25,842 bases of DNA. Source: JALYXS01 sp051003795. GTDB lineage: Bacteria > Acidobacteriota > Terriglobia > Bryobacterales > Bryobacteraceae. Both the position numbers and the translations under genes were made by a program. Location of the stretch: assembly GCA_051003795.1 (NCBI GenBank), contig JBPCKZ010000177.1, positions 1 to 25,842 on the forward strand. The letters are read 5' to 3'. Positions 1-7,011 of this stretch are shown piece by piece. Every line of letters starts with the position of its first letter. Positions within the stretch are counted from its first letter, which is position 1. The notes beneath the pieces were generated by a model that did not search any database, was not told the origin of the DNA, and saw only the letters and a list, made by a program, of their open reading frames with translations.

Positions 1-76
1 TCGCGAGCTGTTCGCCGGCCGGCAATTCCGCGTCCAGGTAAGCGTGGAGGAACGATCACACGGTTTCGCAGCTCAT
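1..76 (-). pseudogene. Anti-sigma factor N-terminus (partial, nonsense codon)
   Basis: Read on the minus strand from the ATG at 76-74, the product begins MSCETV, then hits TGA (58-56), then continues in the same frame as SFLHAYLDAELPAGEQLA to the window edge. This is the usual start of zinc-finger-type anti-sigma factors (a Cys near the start, then a 'LHAYLDxEL' helix), which hold an ECF sigma factor at the membrane. The ATG overlaps the stop of the upstream sigma remnant (ATGA), the normal coupled arrangement. An Arg would fit where the TGA stands, so CGA to TGA is the simplest explanation. The rest of the gene lies outside the window. The family call rests on about 25 residues and the context. 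Confidence 0.6.
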
Positions 77-349
77 TGCATGTATTCCTGGCGCGATTCA
101 GCACGCACGATTCCAGGCGTTTGCGCGCGAGCAATCCGGGACATCACCGTCCCGACGGGAATGTTCGCAATATCCGATCTGGCGATAAGACATGCCCTCC
201 AATTCGCGCAGAACGATGGCTTCGCGGAAATCCTGGGGCAACTCTTCAAGGCACTTACGCAGCGATTCGCGATCGGCGCTCCGCAGGAGCTCGGTTTCGG
301 CGCTCGTGTTTCCGTCAGCGCGGAGTTTCCGAGAAGGTAACACAACTGG
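73..349 (-). pseudogene. ECF sigma factor, region 4 remnant
   Basis: Minus-strand frame 349-98 encodes a sigma-70 region 4 segment: ESLRKCLEELPQDFREAIVL, then RELEGMSYRQI. The helix-turn-helix continues in another frame as DIANIPVGTVMSRIARA, ending at a TGA at 75-73. The shift lies near 175-178 and is explained by loss of two bases from an expected ATCGCGGAT. A second possible two-base loss in the GC run near 121-130 would restore the classical ARARKRLE ending. Region 2, which binds the -10 element, is absent: immediately upstream is the stop codon of the neighbouring phosphatase relic. The gene is therefore 5'-truncated and frameshifted. It would have controlled transcription together with the anti-sigma factor that overlaps its end. 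Confidence 0.75.
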
Positions 350-1693
350 TCACTGAGATCCATCTATGCTCGCCGCGTTAATTACAAGCTGTCCCACGGC
401 CTGACCCAGCGCCAGTCCGGCGTCCACGTCATTCTGGAAATGAATTCCGGCATCGAAGGTGGACTCCCGCTTGCGCCGCCCGATCGGCGAACGATTGGCC
501 GTCGGAGGGAAACAGGTATCCCATCACGGCCCCCGTTCCACCGGAAGCGCAGGCATGTCCCGAAGGAAAACTGGGATGGCCGGGATTCGGAAAAAGCGTT
601 GTGACGGTGGAATCGAACATGAACGGCCGCATTTCGAGATACGCGTACTTCGTGTCCCAGCACGCAATGGTTGCGTCGTGTTGCGCGAACATGGCAAGGG
701 CATAAATCCGCGCGGCTCGCGGTGCGTTGGAGTCCAGGTGGTTTTCGAAGATCTTCTGATTAATTGTGCCTACCCACGGCCCGAAGAATGAAGGCTGCCA
801 GAACCACGCCGTGAAACTGACCGCGGGCGTGCGTACCAGGTTTTTCACCAAGGCAAGCTGGTTCGCCATAAATGGCGAATCGAAGGCCGGAGGAGGCGGC
901 GGCCGAAGCTGTGAACCCGATGACAGCACCCACGGCTGCCATGTTCCAGCGAGAGGCTGAACGGGATTTGCGTTGCTCCACTGGCCGGGCGCGGACGGGA
1001 AACTGCCTTGGAATACCGCGTCCGAGCCGTCCCCCTTTGCGTATTGCACCACCGCGGCGGCGGTCGCCTGTCCAATGGAAAGTCCCGCCGCGGCTGTCGC
1101 TTGGAAACTCGGTTCCCGCGAGCAGGCGCGAGTTCGCCGCCTGTTGCGCCATTTGAGTGAAAGCGTCCGCCTCGTCCGGGAAAAGATAGGCGAGCACAGC
1201 CGATGCCGATGCCGCGGACGCTGCATGTTCAGACGGATAGGAAGGCGTCCGGGGATTGTCAATCAAGGGCTGGATGGAAGAATCCGTGTCGCTCGGGCGA
1301 GGGCGGTTGTAAGCGTATTTGGAGTCCCATGCCGCAATAGTCGCATCGTAGATTGCCGCCCCGACCAGCGCGAGTGCCCGCGTGGCGAGCGGAGCTGGCG
1401 TGTTGCGCTTAAGCAGCTCCTGAGTGGTGATTTGCATCCATCGATAACCGGGCGATCCGGCGTTCCAGTATGCGACCTGCGCGGCTCCGGCGGAATCGCG
1501 CTGCGCCATGATGCGGCGCAGGGCGTCGACTTCAGCGTTCCCATCGGGAGGGGCCGGAAGCCGCAGGCTGCTTGCCGACGGAAGCACCCACGTCTTCCAC
1601 TGGCCGGCTCCCGGTTCTACCTGGGAATAACTTATCGAGCAAGTAAGTCCCGCGATAACGAATAAACTTCAGTTTGGTTGAGCATTTTGACAT
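350..1693 (-). pseudogene. PAP2/vanadium haloperoxidase-like protein, tandem domains, frameshifted
   Basis: Secreted acid-phosphatase/haloperoxidase-like protein, read in three frames. The start is ATG at 1693 with AAGGA eight bases upstream. MSKCSTKLKF leads, after a shift near 1660-1667, into a hydrophobic signal segment (FVIAGLTCSISYS). The next block (about 1620-1100) holds DATIAAWDSKYAYNRPRP, PSYPSEHA and SRLLAGTEFPSD. A shift near 1084-1099 leads to the second block with DATIACWDTKYAY, a Pro-rich linker and PSFPSGHA. A further shift near 463-470 leads to STFDAGIHFQNDVDAG and the natural stop at 352-350. The two blocks are an internal duplication of the PAP2 unit. The second block keeps the motif-3 His (GIHF) but has Thr where Arg is usual; the first keeps Arg but has Glu in place of His. 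It starts 16 bases after the stop of the upstream gene, so it was the next gene of the operon. It is almost certainly non-functional as written. Confidence 0.8.
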
Positions 1694-1709
1694 AGCATGT
1701 ATCCTTCGC

Positions 1710-2921
1710 TTACTTTACGACAATCGTTCCCTTCATGAAGGGATGAATCGAGCAGTGGTAAGCATAAGTCCCTGGAGTTGTGGCGTTGAGCTGAAACGTT
1801 TCGCCAGTATCCAAGACACTTGAGCTGAACTGGTTTTTATCGGCGACCACCGTATGCGAGACATCCTGTCGATTCGTCCACACAACCGGCGTGCCCGCGG
1901 AAATGGTTACCGGATCGGGCGAAAACTTGAAGTTATCGATTGCAATGGAGTATGGTCCCGGGCGGCGTTGGAGCGGGGGGCGTGACCGGAGCGGGCGCCG
2001 ATGGCGTCGCCGGTTGCGCCTGCGCTGTCCCGTCGCTCACTGGATCGTGCCCAGGAGTCCGTGATCTTCGATATTTCCGCCGCCGGGGATGCCCGCCGTG
2101 AAGATCAATGCGTTCAGGGCAAGACCCCAAGGCGAATTCAGACGGCCGTTCGATATGAGCCGCTGTAGTAGGTTGCCATTGAAGTCGAACACATCCACGA
2201 AACCGTTGCCCGGTCCCAACACATCGTCGTGCTTGGCGCCGTCCTGCATGGCGTACGTGACGTATAACCGCCGCGCGAGCCTCTGTATATTGAAAGGCGC
2301 GAATCCTGGTGGAAGATTTGGATCGCTGAAGCCGCCCGCGGCCGCGACGGGATTGAAATTGGTATCGAACACATCAATCGTCCCGGCATTGAAGTTAGCC
2401 GCATAGAGGAACGGGCCGGAGCTGGTGGCCGCGAGCGCCAAGCCTTTGTACACGGCTCCAGCGCCCGAGTTGTCGACCACCAGCGTCGCTCCCGCTCCTC
2501 CCACCGAGGAGTTCCATGCCGCGATCGTTCCGTCTTCAGTGGCAAAGAGGAACAACGCGGGTTTACCAGCCGCCAAAAAGCCAGCAGTGTCGTTGAAAAC
2601 CTGACCCGTGGGAGCGGCTGGCGGCTTGCCGTTGGCCGGAGGAGGGACCTGGACCACAAGCGCGTTCCCCGCGGGAGCTGCCTGGCCCGCGCCGTCGTAT
2701 ACGGTGGCGGTGCCCGAATGATTGTTCGAGATCCACAGCGGACTCGTCGGGCTTGCCGCTATTCCCCAAGGATTGACCAGATTAGGATCGGTCTGGTCCG
2801 CCGTTCCGGGGATATCGGAGACAAGGCTATGAACCGAGTAATTGTTTGCTCCGCAGGCGATGTGCGGAGCCATGCAAACGAGATAGGTTAAAACAAAATT
2901 GTTTATAAATTTGACTGCCAC
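1710..2921 (-). pseudogene. TIGR03118-family protein fused to a cupredoxin, broken
   Basis: The start is GTG at 2921, fixed by AAGGAGA at 2934-2928 six bases upstream; a TTG at 2954 is less likely. A signal peptide (FVLTYLVCMAPHIACG) is followed by a TIGR03118-like domain (NPWGIAASPTSPLWISNN, FATEDGTIAAWN, FTAGIPGGGNIEDHGLLG) to a TGA at 2039-2037. Beyond it, an Ala/Pro linker (AQPATPSAPAPVTPPAPTPP) is readable in another frame. A complete cupredoxin then follows in the original frame (IDNFKFSPDPVTI, VSHTVVAD, YHCSIHPFMKG) to TAA at 1712-1710, with His, Cys, His and Met copper ligands. Two frameshifts, near 2037 and near 1950-1962, therefore bracket the linker. The domain also jumps from NSPWGLAL straight to NALIFTAGIP near 2115, where the family normally has some tens of residues, so an internal deletion is likely. 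The first 294 residues might still be made. Confidence 0.75.
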
Positions 2922-2969
2922 GGCTATTCTCCTTTTCGATATGTTGCGACTCAATTTCGTTGTGTCGAT

Positions 2970-4166
2970 CTATACCGCCTTTACGATCACCTTGCCGGTC
3001 ATTTTCGGGTGGATGGAACAGTAATACAAATGTTCCCCAACCTCGCGGAATGCATGAGTGAACTTATCGCCCGTGTCCAATACCGTCGATGCAAAGGCTT
3101 TATCGTTTCCGACCACGTTGTGCGGTATATCGTCGTGGTTCGTCCAGGTAACTTCGGTACCGGCGGCAATTTCCATTACCGCCGGGCTGAAGCTGAAGTT
3201 ATCGATGTTGACGGAGGCGGTCGCGCCTTTCTCGAGCGTCGAATCGATAATTGCGAGAGAGCGGCTACCCTGAACGTATCTGACTTTCGTCATGCCCAGC
3301 ATGCTCCTGAGCTGTTCGTTCGGCACTTTCATTGGACCGGGCGAGGGCGCCGAGCCGGGCTTGGGTTGCGGGAACGCCGTCGAGGCCGCCGTGTGGAATG
3401 TGATATTCCCTTCCACTTTCTGCAAGGTTTGATGAATATGGCCGTTGAGTACCGTGACGGAGCCGAACCGATTCATGTATGAAAGCGCCTGTGTTCCGTC
3501 TTCGGTTCCCCATCCCCAGTCGGCGTACACGGTCCAGAGGGGAACATGGGCGAAAACCACGATCGGGGTGCTGCCGGTCTTCGCCTTGAGGTCTTTCTCC
3601 AGCCATTCGAGCTGCTCCGAACCGAGCGTTCCGAGACCGCCGGCTTTAAGATTGAGCACGTTGACGAGCCCAATGAAATGCACGCCATTCCGGTCAAAAC
3701 TGAACCAGCCGTTATTTCCCTTACTGTAACGATCGAGATACAACCGGCCGTTATCGGTGAGGACATCGTGCTCACCGGGGACGTAGAAGATTTCGCCAAC
3801 CTTCGCCGACTTGAGTATCTGGTCGACGTTGTCGAACTCCTCGGGTTTCGAGAGGTGCGAAATGTCTCCAGTGTGTATCAGGAACGCGGGAGCCGAGGGT
3901 AGCGCATTGATCCTCGAAACCGTTTCCTGCAAAGTGCCTGCGACATCTTTATTGGCTTTCTTATTAAAGCCCATGTGACTGTCGCTGATCTGCACGAAGT
4001 CAAGTGTTTGCGTGCGGGCGCGCGAGGAGTTAGTGAGAAGCTGGCTTCGCGCCACACCGCCCGAGAGCGAGTAAGCCACCGCGGTGCCGGCCCATGCCAT
4101 GCACTCGAGGAAGCCGCGGCGATCGACGCCGTCGTTATCTACGTTCTTTGTGATTAATTTTGCCAT
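2970..4166 (-). CDS. Tat-exported metallophosphoesterase with C-terminal cupredoxin
   Basis: 398 residues from the ATG at 4166; an in-frame TTG at 4184 falls inside an operator-like palindrome and is less likely. The N-terminus has a twin-arginine signal (DRRGFLECMAWAG, residues 15-27). Calcineurin-like phosphoesterase motifs follow: DSH (62-64), GD (100-101), GEHD (131-134, where GNHD is usual), AHVPLW (206-211) and GHIH (242-245). After a Pro-rich linker (about 267-285), residues 318-398 form a cupredoxin with ligands H349, C383, H386 and M389 (YYCSIHPKMTG). It probably hydrolyses phosphoesters outside the cytoplasmic membrane; the copper domain may carry electrons or bind metal. It is the intact first gene of the operon whose later members are broken. 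Its cupredoxin closely resembles the one at 1710-1960. Substrate unknown. Confidence 0.9.
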   Translation of the reverse strand: MAKLITKNVDNDGVDRRGFLECMAWAGTAVAYSLSGGVARSQLLTNSSRARTQTLDFVQISDSHMGFNKKANKDVAGTLQETVSRINALPSAPAFLIHTGDISHLSKPEEFDNVDQILKSAKVGEIFYVPGEHDVLTDNGRLYLDRYSKGNNGWFSFDRNGVHFIGLVNVLNLKAGGLGTLGSEQLEWLEKDLKAKTGSTPIVVFAHVPLWTVYADWGWGTEDGTQALSYMNRFGSVTVLNGHIHQTLQKVEGNITFHTAASTAFPQPKPGSAPSPGPMKVPNEQLRSMLGMTKVRYVQGSRSLAIIDSTLEKGATASVNIDNFSFSPAVMEIAAGTEVTWTNHDDIPHNVVGNDKAFASTVLDTGDKFTHAFREVGEHLYYCSIHPKMTGKVIVKAV

Positions 4167-4186
4167 GGTTGAAAACGTTCTCAACC
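4167..4186. promoter_or_regulatory. LacI-family-type operator palindrome
   Basis: The 20 bases GGTTGAAAACGTTCTCAACC are palindromic at 18 of 20 positions; only one symmetrical pair (A/C) fails. The core TGAAAACGTTCTCA fits the pattern TGWAANCGNTNWCA shared by cre-like and other LacI/GalR-family operators, with the central CG. It abuts the ATG at 4166 on the minus strand, so a bound repressor would block initiation or early transcription of the metallophosphoesterase operon. No regulator gene is in the window; the assignment rests on the motif only. Confidence 0.5.
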
Positions 4187-4340
4187 TGCTATACGGCCAC
4201 GGTACGGAAATTATTCCGGTGTTATGGCAACATCTTGTAAAAAAGTTGTAAAAGCGCGCGCGGTCCGGCTGAAAAAGTTATCGATATGCCGGCTTGACCG
4301 GCGCGGCGGCCTGCGGTAGCTGTAGGGAGTGTCCCGGTTC

Positions 4341-5411
4341 GTGCTCGTTCTAGTTTTCCGCCAAGCGGTGTTGGCGTTTGGGCCATGCGTGTTGCCGATC
4401 TCGCCCAAAGTTCCAACCACGCCGGCCGCACTAATGGAAAACGGACATTTCCGGCAGGCGGAAAAAATGCTGGAAGAGGCGGCGCAGGAGGGTGCTTCGG
4501 ACGCGGAAACATCCTGGCTGTTATCCCGCGCCAAAGCGGCCTTGGGCGAATTGGAAACCGCACTCGAACTCGCGGAGCGGGCGGTTTCGGCGGACGAGTC
4601 GAACGCGGCGTATCGCGTACAGCTCGCCGCGGTTGAAGGACGCATGGCGGAGAAAGCGAGCCTGTTCAAACAGCTCGGCTTCGCCAAACGCGCGAAGAAA
4701 GAGTTGGACATGGCGCTGTCTCTCGATCCCCGCAACTTGGACGCGCTCTACGGCCTGATGCTTTACTATTACGCCGCGCCCGCGTTCATCGGCGGTGACA
4801 AGCGCAAGGCGGAGGAGATGGCGGAGACGATGACCGGCATCGATCCGGCGCGCGGCTTTCTCGCCCAGGCCCGGCTGGCGAAAGACCGCAAAGATACGGC
4901 CAAGGAAGAGGAGTTTTATCTGAAAGCGATCGACGCGGACCCCGGATTTTATGAAGCCAAGGCCGCGTTGTCGAGCTTTTATTTGGCCAGGCCCAAGTTG
5001 GATGCCGCCCGGGAATATGCGTGCGAAGCGCTGGCGATTGATCCCGCGGGCGCGCAGGCCTGGAAAAACCTCGCCGAGCTCGCCGCCGCCGATCAATGCT
5101 GGACGGAGCTGGATGCGATTGTATCCGAGGCCGCGGAGAGCAATTCATTCGACTTCCTACCCTACTACGGCGCCGCGATTACGATGCTGCGGGAGGGCCG
5201 TATGCTCGCAACGGCCGAAGCTTATTTGCGGCGCTACGTTGCACGGCCGCCGGACGCGAACGAGCCTTCGCTTGGGTTCGCTCATTGGCAGCTCGCGACG
5301 GTGTTGGAGAAACTCGGACACCCGGTCGCGGCTGTTGAGGAATTGACGCGGGCAGCTGGGCTGGACCCTTCGCTCGAAGGCGCGAAGCGGGATCTGAAGC
5401 GCCTGAAATAA
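4341..5411 (+). CDS. Exported TPR-repeat protein
   Basis: 356 residues from the GTG at 4341, chosen because AGGGAG lies at 4324-4329; a GTG at 4329 in the same frame overlaps that site. A hydrophobic N-terminus (LVLVFRQAVLAFGPCVLPI) may be a signal peptide. The rest is a series of tetratricopeptide repeats with the typical small/large helix pattern and repeat ends such as ALSLDPRN, AIDADPGF, ALAIDPAG and AAGLDPSL. TPRs are protein-binding scaffolds; no catalytic domain is visible. It stands alone: its stop is 45 bases before the next gene, and the 5' flank (4187-4340) shows only AT-rich stretches and no convincing promoter. Partner unknown. Confidence 0.85.
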   Translation: MLVLVFRQAVLAFGPCVLPISPKVPTTPAALMENGHFRQAEKMLEEAAQEGASDAETSWLLSRAKAALGELETALELAERAVSADESNAAYRVQLAAVEGRMAEKASLFKQLGFAKRAKKELDMALSLDPRNLDALYGLMLYYYAAPAFIGGDKRKAEEMAETMTGIDPARGFLAQARLAKDRKDTAKEEEFYLKAIDADPGFYEAKAALSSFYLARPKLDAAREYACEALAIDPAGAQAWKNLAELAAADQCWTELDAIVSEAAESNSFDFLPYYGAAITMLREGRMLATAEAYLRRYVARPPDANEPSLGFAHWQLATVLEKLGHPVAAVEELTRAAGLDPSLEGAKRDLKRLK

Positions 5412-5455
5412 AGTCGGTTTGCCCATTACCGCAAATTGTGTTTCCATGCGAATGA

Positions 5456-6025
5456 GTGCGCTATCTTCTCACCCGCAGCCAGCCCGTCGTCTCCCGCATT
5501 CTCCTGATCGAAAGCGGATCGCGCTCGATTCTGGAGGACATCGTCCCAGGCATCCGCGAAACTTGGGGCGATGTGATTCCGATCGATCTGGTCACGTGCT
5601 TCGCCGGGATGCCGGAAGGTCTCAATCCGGACACCACGACCGTCTACCGCGTGGCGGATTTCGCCGGCCCGGACGGGCCCAGGCGCCTTCACCGGGAACT
5701 GTCGGCAAACAAATATTCGGTTCTCGGCATGGTCTGCGCCGCCGAACCGATCATGACCAAGTGGAAATGGTATCTGGCTTTGCGGCTACCCGCGAAAGCG
5801 TTCGTCGTAAATGAAAACTGCGATTATTTCTGGATCGACCACGCGCACGCCGCGACGATCCGCAACTTCGTGCTGTACCGCATGGGTCTGGCGGGGGCGG
5901 GCGCGGTCCGCACTATCGCGCGGCTGCTGCTGTTCCCGTTTACGCTCGGTTTTCTGATACTCTATGCATCGGTCGTGCACCTCAGGCGCGCCCTGCGGCT
6001 CCGTTACGCCACCTTACCGAAATGA
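5456..6025 (+). CDS. Conserved-looking hypothetical membrane-anchored protein
   Basis: 189 residues from the GTG at 5456; the codon just before it (TGA at 5453) is a stop in the same frame, so this is the first possible start. I do not recognise a named family. Visible features are an N-terminal alpha/beta-like stretch (RILLIESGSR, residues 14-23), a segment KYSVLGMVCAAEPIMTKWKW (86-105), the motif FVVNENCDYFWID (116-128), and one probable transmembrane helix near the C-terminus (about 157-175) followed by a basic tail. The N-terminal pattern is loosely reminiscent of glycosyltransferase-related proteins, but there is no diagnostic motif. Its stop overlaps the ATG of the quinone oxidoreductase gene (ATGA at 6022-6025), so the two are translationally coupled. 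Confidence 0.75.
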   Translation: MRYLLTRSQPVVSRILLIESGSRSILEDIVPGIRETWGDVIPIDLVTCFAGMPEGLNPDTTTVYRVADFAGPDGPRRLHRELSANKYSVLGMVCAAEPIMTKWKWYLALRLPAKAFVVNENCDYFWIDHAHAATIRNFVLYRMGLAGAGAVRTIARLLLFPFTLGFLILYASVVHLRRALRLRYATLPK

Positions 6026-6990
6026 AAATTATCCAAGTAGCTCAACCCGGCGGACCCGACCAGATGAAGCTGGTCGATGTCCCAACGCCCGCGCCCGGCC
6101 CCGGACAGGCGCTCGTCAAAATCGAAGCTTCGGGCGTCAATTTCATCGACGTCTATTTCCGGATCGGTCTCTACAAGGCCGATGCTCCCATCGCGCTCGG
6201 CCAGGAAGCGGCCGGCGTGGTCGCGGCCGTGGGTCCCGATGTCACGGAAGTGAAGAAGGGCGACCGCGTGGCTTACGCCATGAATCGCGGATCGTACGCC
6301 GAGTACGCCATTGTTCCCGCGAAGCAACTCGTTCAGATCCCGGACGGAATCGATTTTGAGACCGCCGCGGCGGCCATGCTGCAAGGGATGACGGCTCACT
6401 ATCTGACGCATTCCACGTTTCCGCTCAAGGCCGGCGACACCTGCCTGGTGCATGCGGCGGCGGGGGGCGTGGGCAGATTGACCGTGCAGATGGCGAAGAT
6501 GCTTGGCGCTCGCGTTTTCGGCACGGTTTCCACGCAAGGAAAGGCCGAACTGACCCGCGAGGCAGGTTGCGATGAAGTGATTTTCTATACCCGACAGGAT
6601 TTCGAAACGAAAGTTCGCCGCCTCACCGGCAATCGGGGTGTTGACGCGATCTACGATTCCGTTGGCGAGCCGACCTTTATGAAGGGGCTGAACTGCATCC
6701 GCCCGCGCGGAATGATGGTGCTGTTCGGCCAATCGGGCGGCGCGGTGGCGCCATTCGATCCGAACATTCTGAACGGGAAGGGATCTCTCTTCCTAACGCG
6801 CCCCTCGTTGGCGCACCATTGCGCGAATCGCGAAGAGTTGCTGTGGCGCGCGGGCGACGTGCTGAACTGGATCGCCTCCGGGAAGCTAAAGTTGCGCATT
6901 GAGAAAACCTATCCGCTGGCCGAAGCGGCTTCCGCGCATCGCGATCTGGAAGGGCGGGGCACGGCGGGCAAGCTGTTGCTGCTGCCGTGA
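6022..6990 (+). CDS. qor: NADPH:quinone oxidoreductase (zinc-free MDR family)
   Basis: 322 residues, the usual length for quinone oxidoreductases of the medium-chain dehydrogenase/reductase superfamily. The N-terminal catalytic GroES-like fold shows GVNFIDVYFRIGLY (38-51), followed by LGQEAAGVVAAVGPDV. The Rossmann nucleotide-binding site is AAAGGVG (145-151). The Cys/His ligands of zinc-dependent alcohol dehydrogenases are absent, which places it in the zinc-free branch that reduces quinones or enones with NADPH. The start codon overlaps the stop of the upstream gene. Soluble cytoplasmic enzyme; the physiological substrate cannot be read from sequence. Confidence 0.92.
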   Translation: MKIIQVAQPGGPDQMKLVDVPTPAPGPGQALVKIEASGVNFIDVYFRIGLYKADAPIALGQEAAGVVAAVGPDVTEVKKGDRVAYAMNRGSYAEYAIVPAKQLVQIPDGIDFETAAAAMLQGMTAHYLTHSTFPLKAGDTCLVHAAAGGVGRLTVQMAKMLGARVFGTVSTQGKAELTREAGCDEVIFYTRQDFETKVRRLTGNRGVDAIYDSVGEPTFMKGLNCIRPRGMMVLFGQSGGAVAPFDPNILNGKGSLFLTRPSLAHHCANREELLWRAGDVLNWIASGKLKLRIEKTYPLAEAASAHRDLEGRGTAGKLLLLP

Positions 6991-7011
6991 TTTTTTCGTG
7001 GCGGTGCACTC

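Noticed and set aside
960..1665. Long plus-strand reading frames over the PAP2 relic
   Set aside because: They are Arg/Pro-rich, have no recognisable motif and run opposite to a clear conserved protein read on the minus strand.
4187..4340. Promoter or small gene before the TPR gene
   Set aside because: There are AT-rich words such as TTGTAAAA, but no -35/-10 pair with correct spacing and no open frame with a ribosome site.
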